From Hydrangea macrophylla (lineage: Eukaryota > Streptophyta > Magnoliopsida > Cornales > Hydrangeaceae): DNA of 64,000 bases. The position numbers were made by a program, and so were the translations under genes. The DNA lies in the NCBI GenBank assembly GCA_033977485.1, contig CM066983.1:111443580-111507579 (forward strand), given 5' to 3'. This document shows, one piece after another, positions 34,859-46,266 of this stretch. Positions within the stretch are counted from its first letter, which is position 1. Each line of letters opens with the position of its first letter. The notes under the pieces were generated by a model. The model was not told the origin of the DNA. It saw only the letters and a program-made list of their open reading frames with translations, and did no database searches.

Positions 34859-35986
34859 AGTTGTGCGTAAGGAAAAATTGCGATATCCACACTCGCATTC
34901 ACATCATTATACTTCATATTAGTTTCCGGAGTCTCACGTGTACGGTCCACACTCCTAGTTCGTGAATCCTCGCCAGCAAGTTCATGCAACTAGGTAAGAT
35001 CCACTTTTCTTTTCTTCAAATGTGCACCTTATGCCTGTAACGGCTCCACAACAATGACTTGGTACACGCACTCCTTTGACCCAGATAGCAACTAAACATG
35101 CTCAAATACATTTCACCATGCTTTCGACATAAGTTAAACATTTCACAATACAATTAGACCTACTTGTCAATACAATCACCCAATATGAACTAAACAACAT
35201 ATAGCTATGAATTGAAACATGCTTTTCATACAAAACATGAATACACATCAATGAATCATTCTAAAAGATATAGTTAAATCACTCACCTCTGATTAACGCT
35301 CCTAATTCCCGTTCCCAGGAAGACTCGAGCACAAGGAATATGTAGAAGTCTACCTAATACGATTCCTATGAATCAAAAGTTCGATTATCATCTTTTCATG
35401 AAATTCCCAAAAATGAGTTTTCATAAAACTTATCCAAATAAGACCTAGTGGATATCAAAACGATGGCCTTACCTCGAGGAGTTCGAATATGAAATCTGGA
35501 GAAAAACAAACGGATATAAATTCGTCGATTTACGTCTTGAAGCTTTAAGCCAAGAAGTCCCCAATCTATCCTCTCTTGATTTCTAATTTAAGTTATAACT
35601 TATGAAAATATCTCACATCTTTCTATATATAGCCACGACTCTCAAAAATTGTGTTTACCTCCCCACGAGTTCTCAAAACTTTTACTCATTCTTTGAAACG
35701 TCTTACACGTCTAATTCATTGTTTCACGAGTGAAAACTATAAATTATAAAAGTTTTCGTCTAATTCATTGCTTACACGTCTAATTCATTGGTTCACGAGA
35801 GAGAAGGTCGTCGCCGGCGGTGGAGGGAGGCCATGGGTGGAGGGGAGGCAATGGGTTAGGGTTAAATTTGGGGATTTTGGGTTACATATTTTGGTTCTAT
35901 TTTTTCACAGAGAGGGAGAAATGTGTAATGTGTTTGTGTGTAGGAGTGGACCCCATACATTTTAAGAAGTAAGTCTAGCATTATTG
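34859..35986. other. Possible retrotransposon remnant; no gene
   Basis: No frame is supported. On the minus strand the stretch reads like non-coding LTR sequence (GGGAACGGGAATTAGGAGCG, GAACTCCTCGAGGTAAGGCC). Near 35695-35800, ACACGTCTAATTCATTG with TTCACGAG recurs two to three times. This may be what replaced the PPR 5' end. Confidence 0.4.
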
Positions 35987-35995
35987 CACTAAAAA

Positions 35996-36157
35996 GAGTA
36001 ATTCTTTAGTGACAACTTTCATACAACCTCCTAAAAAGATGTGTCTATCTCTCTCTTGTGATGTCACTGGACCCCACAGTGACACAGGAGAGAGATAGAC
36101 GCATCTTTTAGGAGATTGTATAAAAGTTGTATGAAAGTTGTCACCAAAGAATCACCC
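35996..36157. mobile_element. Foldback MITE, GAGTAATTC family (162 bp)
   Basis: The left arm GAGTAATTCTTTAGTGACAA pairs with the right end. The hairpin centre is GTGATGTCACTGGACCCCAC. Flanked by CACTAAAAA / CACCAAAAA (35987-35995, 36158-36166). Same family as the copies at 7.6, 37.8 and 46.1 kb. Confidence 0.85.
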
Positions 36158-36978
36158 CACCAAAAAACCCCAAATTGATATTCTATCTCACCAACCAAAT
36201 CCCCCAACCTAGAAACCCTACTGAAACTCCACTCCCAACCCGTCGGCGACTGAACTGGGCGGTCGGCGACGAGGTTGGACGCCGACCTCCACTCTAACAA
36301 CCCAGTATGCTCTCTCTCTCTGTAATATATATAGATATACTGGTGTATATATATATATATACACTGATATTTGAGAACAAAAACCCCAACATTTGACAAC
36401 CAAGCTCTACTTAGCCAATGATAGATTCAAACTTTTCATTTCCCTTTCTTCTCACTATATTCTTAACAATAATGCTACTGATTTGTTATACTGAATGTGA
36501 TGATTGTGAGATCAATAATGCTAATGATTTGTTATACTGACCAAGAGAAGATTATGGGGAAAAAAAGCTGAAATTTAGAACAGTATATCTATATACTGGT
36601 ATATATATATATATATATATATATCAGATTGTAAAATTTTAGCAAAATTTTAAAACTATGCACTAAAATTTAGAAGTACAATGCTCACTGCTTTTTCCCC
36701 CTCATATAGTTTCATTTATGTTTAAAATAGGATTGAAATGTCAATGTGATCAAATGACGATTTTTTTTTTTGGGTGAGACTGCTTAAATATGAGCATATA
36801 TTTGAAGTTTTTTTTTTTGCTAAATATATATTTGAAGTTAAAAGTAGCCAAGGAATGAGATTACTTACTCAGAGAGAGTGGGCGACAGAGAGGGCGAGAG
36901 GTGGAGCTCACATACACCCAATTCAAATATTTTGCATCAAAATTTGCCTTTACCAGATTTGCAGCAGTGTACGAGTTA
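36158..36978. other. No gene recognised
   Basis: AT-rich with TA runs near 36340 and 36605. A short tandem duplication of ATGCTAATGATTTGTTATAC-like sequence lies near 36470-36540. Confidence 0.45.
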
Positions 36979-37169
36979 GAGTAAAGATTTGGGCAGATAC
37001 ACAAACATTTCACAAATAAATTATACGAACACGTGCACTGGTAGGAGGTTGTCATGTGGTAAAGTTGATATTTTTTGTCCCTGTGTGGCAGACAACTCTA
37101 CCACACAACATTATCCCACTGTTATTAGTGTAATTTATTTGTGGAGTATTTGTGCCAAAATCTTTACTC
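36979..37169. mobile_element. Foldback MITE, GAGTAAAGATTT ends
   Basis: The left end GAGTAAAGATTTGGGC and right end GCCAAAATCTTTACTC are inverted, with a hairpin around TGTGTGGCAGACAACTCTACCAC. Possible duplication TACGAGTTA / TACGAATAA (7 of 9). It directly abuts the next MITE. Confidence 0.72.
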
Positions 37170-37180
37170 TTACGAATAAT

Positions 37181-37314
37181 GGTAGTTCTACGGGCATAAA
37201 CAAAATCCACAAACACATTCTACAAACACATAAAAGTGTCTCTCTCCTGATGGAGTCCACTAAAGAGAGATAGACACGTATTTGTGGATTGTGTTTGTAC
37301 ACCAATCTTTATTC
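37181..37314. mobile_element. Foldback MITE, 10-bp TSD (134 bp)
   Basis: The arms (AACAAAATCCACAAACAC and the near-complementary right side) pair around TGATGGAGTCCACTAAAG. TACGAATAAT flanks perfectly at 37171-37180 and 37315-37324. The left duplication overlaps the duplication of the preceding MITE. Confidence 0.85.
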
Positions 37315-37346
37315 TACGAATAATGCTATGCTTTCTAAATTTTATA

Positions 37347-37766
37347 GAGTAAGTCTTCTGGCACAAATAAATGTCACAAACACAAATCTACAAATACTAC
37401 TCCCTCCGTCCCATTTTATGTGTCCATCTTTCCTTTTTGGGATGTCCCAAAATTGTTGTCCACTTTCTTAAATTAGTATACAAATTTTACTTAGTTTCCC
37501 AAACTACCCTTCCTTGCAATCAACATCAAAACAAAACAACAAAAGAAAGTGCAATGATTATGGGCAATTGTGAAAAGTAGGTGTAGAATCGTTTTGTCCC
37601 CTTAAATAGTTGGATTCCCCAAGATGGACACATAAAATAGGGCGGAGGTAGTACAATATATCTATTTCTCTCATAATAAAGTCCACTGATACTGTGAGAT
37701 CCACAAATAACAGAAATAAACACATTTTGTTATTTGTGAGATTTGCTTATGCCGAAAGACTTACTC
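37347..37766. mobile_element. Foldback MITE interrupted by a Stowaway
   Basis: Ends GAGTAAGTCTTCTGGCA and TGCCGAAAGACTTACTC are inverted, and AATTTTATA / TATTTTATA (8 of 9) flanks it. A Stowaway plus its TA duplication at 37400-37653 splits it; without that insertion the unit is about 166 bp. Confidence 0.85.
37400..37651. mobile_element. Stowaway-like MITE nested in another MITE (252 bp)
   Basis: CTCCCTCCGTCCC at the left and the near-complement GGGCGGAGGTAG at the right, with TA flanks at 37398-37399 and 37652-37653. Same length as the copy at 17421-17672. Confidence 0.9.
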
Positions 37767-37808
37767 TATTTTATAGGACACATGTGACTGTATTCTAAAT
37801 ATTTTTGA

Positions 37809-37982
37809 GGGTAATACGTGGGACACAACCTTCATATAACTTTCATACAACCTCTCTAAAAGATGTATCTCTCTCTTTCTTGTGTCACTATGGGGTTCAG
37901 TGACATCACAGGAGAGAGATAGACACATCTTTTGAGGAGGTTGTATGAAAGTTGTATGAAAGTTGTGTCCCAAATATTACTC
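37809..37982. mobile_element. Foldback MITE, GAGTAATTC family (174 bp)
   Basis: The arms GGGACACAACCTTCATATAA and the complement share AGGAGAGAGATAGACACATC with the 36.0 and 46.1 kb copies. TATTTTTGA / TATTTTCGA (8 of 9) flanks at 37800-37808 and 37983-37991. Confidence 0.85.
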
Positions 37983-38383
37983 TATTTTCGAGGAATAAAA
38001 AAATATCAGCGGAAAACACTTACTTTGAGTAAACGATCATATTTGCACCATCTTTTAATATTAAAATCAATATAAATATGAGTAATGGTTTAGCATAATC
38101 GGTAAAAATGTGTTAATACTATGATAAAAAAAAAAAAAAAAAAAAACCATTCCATGCCATGCTTATAGCTTATTATAGGATCAAACCTCCTTCCTCAGAC
38201 CTGCCATTTATACCCTCGCAAGAAAAGATTAAAAAATGAGTAATGTTTGGAGCACACTTTTATATACCAAAAAAGTATTCATATATTGAGGTGAACCAAT
38301 AAAATGAGAGATAAAGATTGCAGGGTCCACTATCAGTCTCTTTTCATTAGTCTATCTCAGGGTGTGGATGTTTTTGGATGGAG

Positions 38384-38560
38384 TAGTACTACACACACTC
38401 CAAAATCCACACTGAAATCTATACAGGACAATTGTAGCCGTTGATTTTAGTGGAATTCGAGTGAGACCCATATGAAACTCACAAGAGCCCCACTGAAATC
38501 AACGGTCATGATTGTCCTATGTGGATTTCAGTATGTATTTTAGAGTGTGCCTAGCATTAT
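38384..38560. mobile_element. Foldback element, TSD unclear
   Basis: ACACACTCCAAAATCCACAC and its near-complement (GTGGATTTCAGTATGTATTT, TAGAGTGTG) form arms about 70 bp long around a CTCACAAG centre. No matching flanks. Confidence 0.7.
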
Positions 38561-38989
38561 TATTTTGGGTGTGTAAGGGTGTACCTTAGCACTATTGTTA
38601 AAAAAAAATAAAAATAAAAAAAGGCTTAAATACAAAACACTCTCTTGAAGGTTGGTCCTGTAGTGTCAATTGCTTCAATTTAATCATTGAAGTTTTAAAT
38701 AGAAGGAAGACAATCAAAATGTCTTTGTCAAAAAATTTATCAAAAATCACCCACTGCTATGCACAATTAAGCTGATAATCAGGGTGAAAATATTAGTGTT
38801 GTTCCATTTTTGTCCCTTAAAAAGTGTAACAATACATAATATGTGAGTAAATTTCGTTAGTTTTTTCTCCTAGAATGCTAGAATTGGACAATTTGACCAC
38901 ATTTTTTGTATTTAAAAACTTTTTAATTAAACTACATGGACTAAAATGAGAAAAGAATCAAACTTTCAAGGTATATTTTATAATAAAGC

Positions 38990-39110
38990 CAAAAAAAAAA
39001 GCACAATATAAATACTACCCCAAATTATTCAGAGACCCAAATCGGCGCGTACTCCGGCGACAACGACAGACCCCCACGGCAAGACCCGGCGACGAATCCG
39101 GCAATTCCAC
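38990..39110 (+). other. Probable non-coding first exon of the Tudor-like gene
   Basis: A GC-rich, CG-containing stretch ends GCAATTCCAC|GTGAGTTT, a strong donor. The next good acceptor in the coding direction is CATATGCAG at about 43459, giving a 5'-UTR intron of about 4.35 kb. The link is inferred from signals and orientation only. Confidence 0.45.
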
Positions 39111-39565
39111 GTGAGTTTCCTCTTGAAATTACTTTTTATTCCCGTTGGATTTTGAAGTCTGTAGCGTTTGAGTTTTGCCGAGCCCTTTGAGCCGACAAAG
39201 TAGGAGTTCCTCTTACTTGCATCTCTTTTTTTTTTTTTCCAATTGGTATGTAGTTTTGGATTGAGGATGCTTTATGTTTTGTGTTTCTTGAACGATCAAT
39301 TGTGTTGATGCTTTTTTGAGCTATTGAATATATATAGGCATTCATTTTCTATCAATTACCTTTAACTGTTAGACTATTGGACTCTTACAAAGCCACTCCT
39401 TTAAGATTGTTAACTCCTGTCTTCATTGGTTAGCTTATTGTTATTTTCAACTGTCAAATGATAGCAAATTTGGTAGGATTTATGCTTTAGATACTGACAT
39501 CTTCTTTAGTGTAGTTGTTATCTATGTTTGTGTTGTGGGTCACTTAAGACATGCTCAAATACTAA

Positions 39566-39885
39566 GGGCTCGCATGGTTTCTTGTTTTGAGTTTTCAGTT
39601 TTTTAAAAACGAAAACCAGTTTTGGTTTTTTTTTTTCTTTTGAAAAAAAAAAAGCAAAAACTTGTTTGGTAATATTATTGATTTTTTTATAAAAAAAAAA
39701 AAAACAAAAACAAAATCAGGAAACTCAAAACGACTTTTTGGTGTTTTCATTTTTTACCCAAAATTTGAAAACGTTTTTTAAAAACAAAAAACAAAAACGT
39801 TACCAAACGTGTGTTCATTTTTCGTTTTCTAAAAAACGAAAACAAAAACAGAAAACAGAAAACGACAACGTTACCAAACGAGCCC
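39566..39885. mobile_element. Tourist/Harbinger-like MITE
   Basis: GGGCTCGCATGGTTTC and GTTACCAAACGAGCCC are inverted ends, flanked by TAA (39563-39565, 39886-39888). The interior has long A/T-rich complementary runs (AAACGAAAACAAAAAC). It lies in the inferred 5'-UTR intron. Confidence 0.8.
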
Positions 39886-39888
39886 TAA

Positions 39889-41971
39889 GTTTTCTATCCA
39901 CACTGGCTTTCCCATAAATGCACACTGGTAGAACCAAAGAAGCGATGATATGTACACGGCACATTAAAAGTACACGACACCACACAACGATAGGGTGCAG
40001 TACTTTTAGATTTTGGTCTTCAGTCGTCGTGGCCCTCAAACCCAACCCGATACTGTAGTTTTTTTTTTTTTTGCTCAAAAACTAACATTCATTAATAAAA
40101 ACCAAACATTACAAACCACCCGATACTGTAGTTGGATAGTTACTTTAATAGATGCAAAAAGGTGTTGAAAAGTTCTATCCACTTGGAACGATTATTCTCT
40201 TCCACACGTTACCGATGGATGCAATAGCCGCTATCAGTTGGCTACATGAAGAGACCAAGCGGCAATGGCGATGTCCTTTCTACCTTTATGGGTCTTTATA
40301 TTTGGCTAACTTTTAGATTTAATGGAATGGGCAACGATTTGATTTGATACGTCTTTTCTATTCAAACACTTGTTCATGCTGTTTATATAACAAGTGCCAA
40401 CTTGATTGTTGCCCTAGTATAATAATGAAGTAGCACATAATGAGCTTTTTTGGTGCTTTCTTTTCTCAGACTAATTTAAGAGTTCTGTTACATGATTTTC
40501 ATGTATAACTTCATTTTGGCATTCCGATCTCTTACCCTCTCATTTTCATTTATCTGCATCGGAACTGCATGTTTTTCTTAAAATATCAATATTTTGTGCT
40601 TTTGGAACTCAATGCATGAATCCCATCAATTGTCTGTCAAATTGATGATTGTTTAGTAATCTCAGTTTGTCCAATGTAGTATTAAGTTATTGGTGGATCC
40701 CCTCAGAAACTAAGAAAATTTTGATAGCACTAGATTCCTGCGAATTGTGTGGTTAAAGAAAGTTATCAATCACGATTTATACTCTTGAGCTGGTATAAAA
40801 TTGTCACATTAGAGTATCTGGTGGCCAAGTGAATGTTGTCCAGAAGTTAAGAGAATTTGCATCTACATGTTATTTACCGCAACCCTGACATTCATACTTT
40901 CCTGGATTCGTGATCCAAGTTGCATATAACATTTCCTTGCAAGCGGCATACCGAGTACAAAAAAATGTGCTACACTGAAATTAGCACGTTTATTGCATGT
41001 GTACGTGACTAGTTATAACTTTTTAGAAAGGAATTCAGTGCACGTCTGGTACACAAAAAATTGAAGTTAATTCTTTCCTTGACAATAAAAGAAGAAAAGA
41101 CAACCAAAAATAAAAAAGGAAATACAAAGTACACCTAATTAACATATTAGTGCTTAATTATTAATCCATTGCTCTTGATTAAGCCAACAACTTACCATTT
41201 AAGAGGGAAATTTTATTTCTTAAATTACTTTATGGGGCTATATGTGGTATTAAGTCTTCCAGCAAGTGTAATTTGAATTTGATTGTAAGTACCTAGCCTA
41301 CCTCAGAAGTCTCCATGGCCACATGGCATTCTCTGAGAGGATTTCTTCTTTACACTGCAGATCGGCACAACCTTTCTTTAAAGACTCTGTGTGCTTCTAT
41401 AAGGGCAGCGATGATCTCCTCGAGGAGATAGGATGAGTTTTCTCTCAAAGGTCCAGCTTGATTGGCTTAATGTGAGAGTTCATCAAGGCTGATTGCGACG
41501 GTTATTTATGCAGTAAATATCCTTGGTCCTTCTTGAGAAAGAGAGAAACTTTGAAGCCTTCTAATTCAGTTATGGATATCATTCCTAATGTCAGCCAAGT
41601 GATTGGGTCACACACTAATGGTTTCAAACGTCATTTATAATCACTTTTCATGTGAGTTGACTACTATTAATAAGAATGGTTTCCATGATAAGGACAAAAG
41701 GAAAATAGGAACACTTGTCCCGTTCTCTCCATCTCTAGATGGACTTGCCTATCACTTGAGCTACTTTTCCTCGAGATCACCCGTCATCTCTTGCAAACCT
41801 GTGCTCCAGCAACTGTCTTAATTACCCTTGTGCCAGTGCTCATCTACAATAAATAAGTTGTATTTGAAAAGGCACCAAAAAAGGGGTGTGCCCATGTACA
41901 TTGGGTATATACCTCAGAGTGAACTATAAACAGAAAGAAAATACGAAAGAAGGCAACGAATATACCCCGTG
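39889..41971. other. Inferred 5'-UTR intron sequence; no feature
   Basis: AT-rich sequence with short frames only. No transposon ends or coding signals could be supported here. Confidence 0.4.
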
Positions 41972-42148
41972 CTATGTTACCCAGATTCGGGTATGGGTGT
42001 CGGGTCGGACACTTATCCAAGTGTTGGGTTCGTCCAGTTTTCAAAGATTTTACACTGTTTTTGAAGGGTCGGAGAAAGGAGTACCTTTATCCGGGTTTCG
42101 GGTCGGACAAGGATACTCCATGCATTATGCATGGTCCGGGTAACATAG
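41972..42148. mobile_element. MITE with CTATGTTACCC ends, 8-bp TSD
   Basis: CTATGTTACCCAGATTCGGG and CCGGGTAACATAG are inverted. ACCCCGTG flanks perfectly at 41964-41971 and 42149-42156, suggesting a hAT-type element. Contains repeated GGGTCGGACA motifs. Confidence 0.85.
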
Positions 42149-42156
42149 ACCCCGTG

Positions 42157-43459
42157 AGAGTCCATACTCCATAGTCCATACTCAAAAGTCAAGAGAACCA
42201 GGGATGGGAAGACAATAGAAGCCGCAAGCCAACATCCACCACTGATAGATCTCCACCAGCGGCACGTATCAGCAGCTCCTACTCGACAACTCTCCAAAAG
42301 GTATCCATCTCCAAATCGACACCTAAATGAACCCTGCCACATCCAGGAGTAAAACATAGAGGTACTAGGGCATAAGATATGTGTACGAGGCTCTCTATAA
42401 GCATAATAATATGCTAAGTACTAAAATTGCTGTAGAAAGTGTTTGTCTACATACAAAGCACGAACTCTTCGAAAAGGCCGCCGCACCCGCACTGAGTGCG
42501 CACCCATACTGGGTGCGACGTGGATTCTTTGACTTCTTTTGGAGTGTGGCTGGGGCATTTTTGTAGCGTTCTTTTGGAAAAAAAAAACACCAGTTCTTCA
42601 TACAATTTTGAAAACTTTGGGGGTATAAAAGAGAAATAATAGAAAATAATAATAGCAATTATCTAGGGTATACACTAATGCTCTAAAAGTTACAAAATAA
42701 TTTATGTACACTATTATATAAAAACCTATTTTAATACTTTATCCAAGTACTCCCGCCGCACCCACACCCTTACTCTTTGGAAAATTGGCGAATCTCTCGC
42801 ACCCGCATCTCCTTACCCGAATCCCCGCACCCGCACCGGTGCTACCTAGATGTGTGTGTATATAAGTATGCATGTGTGTGTGTTTTTGTGCGCGCGCGTG
42901 TGTGTGAAGAGCATACTGTTGTGCTCATTCTAAGTTTTAAAATATTTCTTCTCCATTGCAATTGTGCTTTTTGTTAAATAGTAAAAATGGATTCAAGCAG
43001 CCGACTCTAGTTTGGGACAAGACTTTGTTGAGTTGAGTTTAGTTGCGTGTTTGGACGGACCATACTGTATTCATTAAAAAGTGTGGTTTTTTACGTAAAG
43101 TTTTTCTTAATCAATCTTTCACAATATACTAGTACTGTAGTTGACTTGGACCATTTCACATTTTTGTTGACAGTGCGTGTATGTCATTTTTCAACAGTCG
43201 TATACGGAAGCATCATAGGTGGTCAAGAATTTATGTTTTCACCTTTTCTGGTGATACTCCTATGTTAATGTCGTCAGTTTCTTGCCTTGTTTCTGTTTTC
43301 TTTATTTTTGCATTGGCGAAGCAAATAGTGAAAAGAATGCATATGCTTGCTGATCATTTGTAATATTATTGTTGAGATATGTTAAGCTTATTTTAAAGTT
43401 TTATTGTGAGATATTACTCTTGTCACACATAACTAAAATCATTTGCTTCACATATGCAG
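42157..43459. other. Inferred 5'-UTR intron sequence; no gene
   Basis: CACCCGCAC/GGGTGCG motifs near 42480-42520 and 42755-42845 resemble fragments of the same transposon style as 41972-42148. A TG/CG run lies at 42870-42905. No gene is supported. Confidence 0.4.
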
Positions 43460-43499
43460 ATTAAACACTTTCCATGGTTGATGAGAAAAACAGGTAGGA

Positions 43500-44012
43500 A
43501 TGGAGAACACATGCAAAGAAGAGGAATTTGAGACTTCATCAGCTGAGGTTTTCAAAATACCTGGAGAACCTGCTATTGTCGTTAATGGAGTGCCTCCTGT
43601 GACTCTAAGTGACGGAACCCTTTTCCTCTCTCCTATTGTGAAAGATACAGAATCGCGCAGAAGTGTAGGTTTTGGTGAATGGTTGGAAGGAAGAGGCGTG
43701 CGTAAGTTGTTTGGAGATCAGTTCTATAACGGAGAAGTGACCGAGTTTGACAAGGAATCAGGTTGGTACAGGGTGGTGTACGAAGATGGCGATTTTGAAG
43801 ATCTCGAGTGGCATGAGTTGGAAGAATTGCTTTTACCCCTTGACATTACAGTTCCATTGAAAACATTGGCGTTGAAGATCATCAAAAAGAGGCAGAAACC
43901 AATGTATAGATCTGGGAAGAATGTGGGTAGATCTAGAAATAGCAGATCCAAGTCTATAAGAACGGTGGAGGTGGTTGAAGAAGGTTCATCAATGTTGTTC
44001 AATAGTTCATAG
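43500..44012 (+). CDS. Small Tudor/PTM-like domain protein
   Basis: 170 residues, single coding exon, ATG preceded by splice acceptors at about 43459 and 43497. N-terminal segment with VFKIPGEPAIVVNGVPPV (about 17-34), then a compact barrel-like module at about 56-113: VGFGEWLEGR, then VRKLFGDQFYNGEV, then WYRVVYEDGDFEDLEWHEL. The pattern of 'changes what is deposited on the backbone, then YEDGD-E' is seen in plant PTM/Tudor-like domains that may read histone or other peptide marks. A basic tail (KKRQKP, then RSRNSRSKS) could serve as a nuclear localisation signal. Proteins of this build are sometimes auto-named 'dirigent protein 17-like', though I see no dirigent fold. Function is unproven. 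Intact frame, no sign of decay. Confidence 0.85.
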   Translation: MENTCKEEEFETSSAEVFKIPGEPAIVVNGVPPVTLSDGTLFLSPIVKDTESRRSVGFGEWLEGRGVRKLFGDQFYNGEVTEFDKESGWYRVVYEDGDFEDLEWHELEELLLPLDITVPLKTLALKIIKKRQKPMYRSGKNVGRSRNSRSKSIRTVEVVEEGSSMLFNSS

Positions 44013-45218
44013 AAGAAGTTGAATAGGACTGATGAAAAAATTTGAAAGAACCCATTTGGTCTGGAATGTTGAAACCACAGTTTTGAATGGTAGAATTCTC
44101 AATCTGCAGAGAAAGAGCTTTTGGTTTTACTGAGTTTGTTATGCATGCATGGCAAGTTCAGATGATGGGCTAGAAATCATATGATGTACTGTACTGTTTC
44201 CATATATGCCTACTTATGACTAATCTCAGAATTTATCTTTTCATTGGCAAAGTTGGTTGAGGAATAGTTCTAACTTGACTTCCTTCTTAAGATGGATTGA
44301 GTTTGTTCCAAATTATTCACAAGAGATCGGACAAAAGTTTTATGCTTGCCGTCAGCCACCTAGCACAACTCTCCTTTAACGGCCTTCAGCTTTGGGACCA
44401 GTAGTGTAAATACATTATAGTAAAACATTTTTACGTGTAATATATACGCTGAAAATATAGTGTGTCTAGCAACAGCTAATTAGCTTTTGCAGGCCTGTGA
44501 TGCAGAGAAACCAATTATGCTGAGTTCGCCGGTTGAGGAGACCACATTACTGGGTGATTGCATTTTGAAACCAACCTTGTTCTCAATCTATTCACCATTG
44601 TATTACAGCAAAGGCAACATATATATGACTTGGGTAGTTACATTTCCTTGGGTGATTTCTTTCCTATTTTTAAGTGTGATTGATTTACGTGTACAAGTAT
44701 TTACATAGTGCATATATGGCACATAGGTAAACGATTAATATTCTTTAAAACATGACAAAAAGCACGCAAGGAAATGTTCTGAACTATTGCTCTTATAACT
44801 TTTTTCAATTTGCAGCATTTCCATCGAAAGCGAATTTACGTACTAATTAGGTGAATATGCATGCACAAATCATTTTGTTTGCAACAATTAACGCTCCACT
44901 CGTCCAATATCACGCAACTAAGCAATTGGTGCGGATAAACTTGTTTCCTGATTATTAGTTTGTCCAAAAATGTGGTATGTTTCCTGATATTGTTTTAGAT
45001 ATTTTTTTAGATAACGTGGCAACCGTTTAGCCGAAGGGCTCGACCTTGATGGGTAGACCTCATATACTGATAACTAGCAAGCTAATAGTATCATATAAGA
45101 TATGACACATAACACCATGGAACTTAGAACGCTCACTTCTATAATTTGTCCCAAACAAGCAGCATTCTCAATTATTATATGCTGCATGCTATGCTATTTC
45201 AAGTTTCAACTATGACTT

Positions 45219-45220
<2 letters not shown>
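44013..45220. other. Downstream region, no gene supported
   Basis: The 3' UTR of the Tudor-like gene probably fills the first few hundred bases. TTTTGCAG near 44487 followed by a 70-codon open stretch could be a further 3' exon, but nothing in it is recognised. Confidence 0.4.

Positions 45221-45256
<36 letters not shown>
45221..45256. repeat. Poly-G tract (36 G)
   Basis: Thirty-six consecutive G followed by TGTGGGGGTGG and GGAGGTGGAGGTGGAGG. G-quadruplex-prone, and the length is likely to be unreliable. Confidence 0.7.
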
Positions 45257-45257
<1 letters not shown>

Positions 45258-46095
45258 GTGGGGGTGGAACCGTGGAGGTGGAGGTGGAGGGAGGGAAAGG
45301 ATGGCACCAACTTGGGGTTAGGTGAATTATTGGTCAACTAATAACATTCTTTAATTACTGAATCATCTTACTGTGGGACTTCTCTTTCCTACCCTAAAAT
45401 TACTACTCCTATTTTATTTCATAAAACCCACCTAAAATAAATAATTTTCTTTCGATGAGCTTCAGAGTGTGTTTTTGAAAGCTTGAAATCTACTTTCTTC
45501 TGAATTAATAATATCATTAAAGAGAACAACAGCTCACCAATTCATCATAATGACAACAACTCATCGTTAAACAAGTACAAACTTTATGCATATAATTATT
45601 TATTTATGGTTTTTTCTTAGAGCAACTGTAGTATGTGAAAACGAACTTGTAAGACGAATTTTAAGTTCGTGTACAAAAATTTAAAAGCTCACAGTAGTGT
45701 AAGAGCTCAAATAACAGAGTGACTGTCATTTGGTGGCCGAACGACGGAATAACGACTCTCGTTCGATGCCAAACAGTAACCACAATGTCGTGTGGTTTTT
45801 TTTTTTCTTCCCTTTCTTTTTTTAATCCAATCTCATGGTTATCCTTTGTTTTGTTTTGTTTTGTTTGTTTGTTTGGTTTTTTTTTTTTTTTTTTTCTTCT
45901 TTGGTCCAATCTCATTTGAAAATAAAAAGAAATAAATAAAAAATAAACAAGTTAATTACACGGACCTCCCCTCTATATTGCAAAATTGCACAACCTACCT
46001 CTAGAATGAATTCACTAGTTTACCCTTACTTTGTTTGCAATTTACTAAATTACACACCTCTCTCTCTCTCATCTCTCTACTGAGTGTTTGTATAT
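45257..46095. other. No gene recognised
   Basis: AT-rich with T homopolymers and TTTTG repeats near 45790-45895. Opposing short frames there are low-complexity. Confidence 0.45.
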
Positions 46096-46257
46096 GAGTA
46101 ATTCTTTAGACACAACTTTCATACAACTTTCACACAACCTTCTTAAAAGATATGTCTATCTCTCTCTTGTGATGTCAGTGGACCCCACAGTGACATAGGA
46201 GAGAGATAGACACATCTTTTAAGAGGTTGTATGAAAGTTGTATCCCAAAAATTACCC
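46096..46257. mobile_element. Foldback MITE, GAGTAATTC family (162 bp)
   Basis: Ends GAGTAATTCTTTAGACACAA and the near-complement, hairpin centre GTGATGTCAGTGGACCCCAC. TTTGTATAT flanks perfectly at 46087-46095 and 46258-46266. Same length as the 36.0 kb copy. Confidence 0.9.
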
Positions 46258-46266
46258 TTTGTATAT

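Noticed and set aside
44487..44708. Possible extra exon after the Tudor-like gene
   Set aside because: There is an acceptor-like TTTTGCAG, but the 70-odd residues match nothing known and the upstream gene already ends at a stop.
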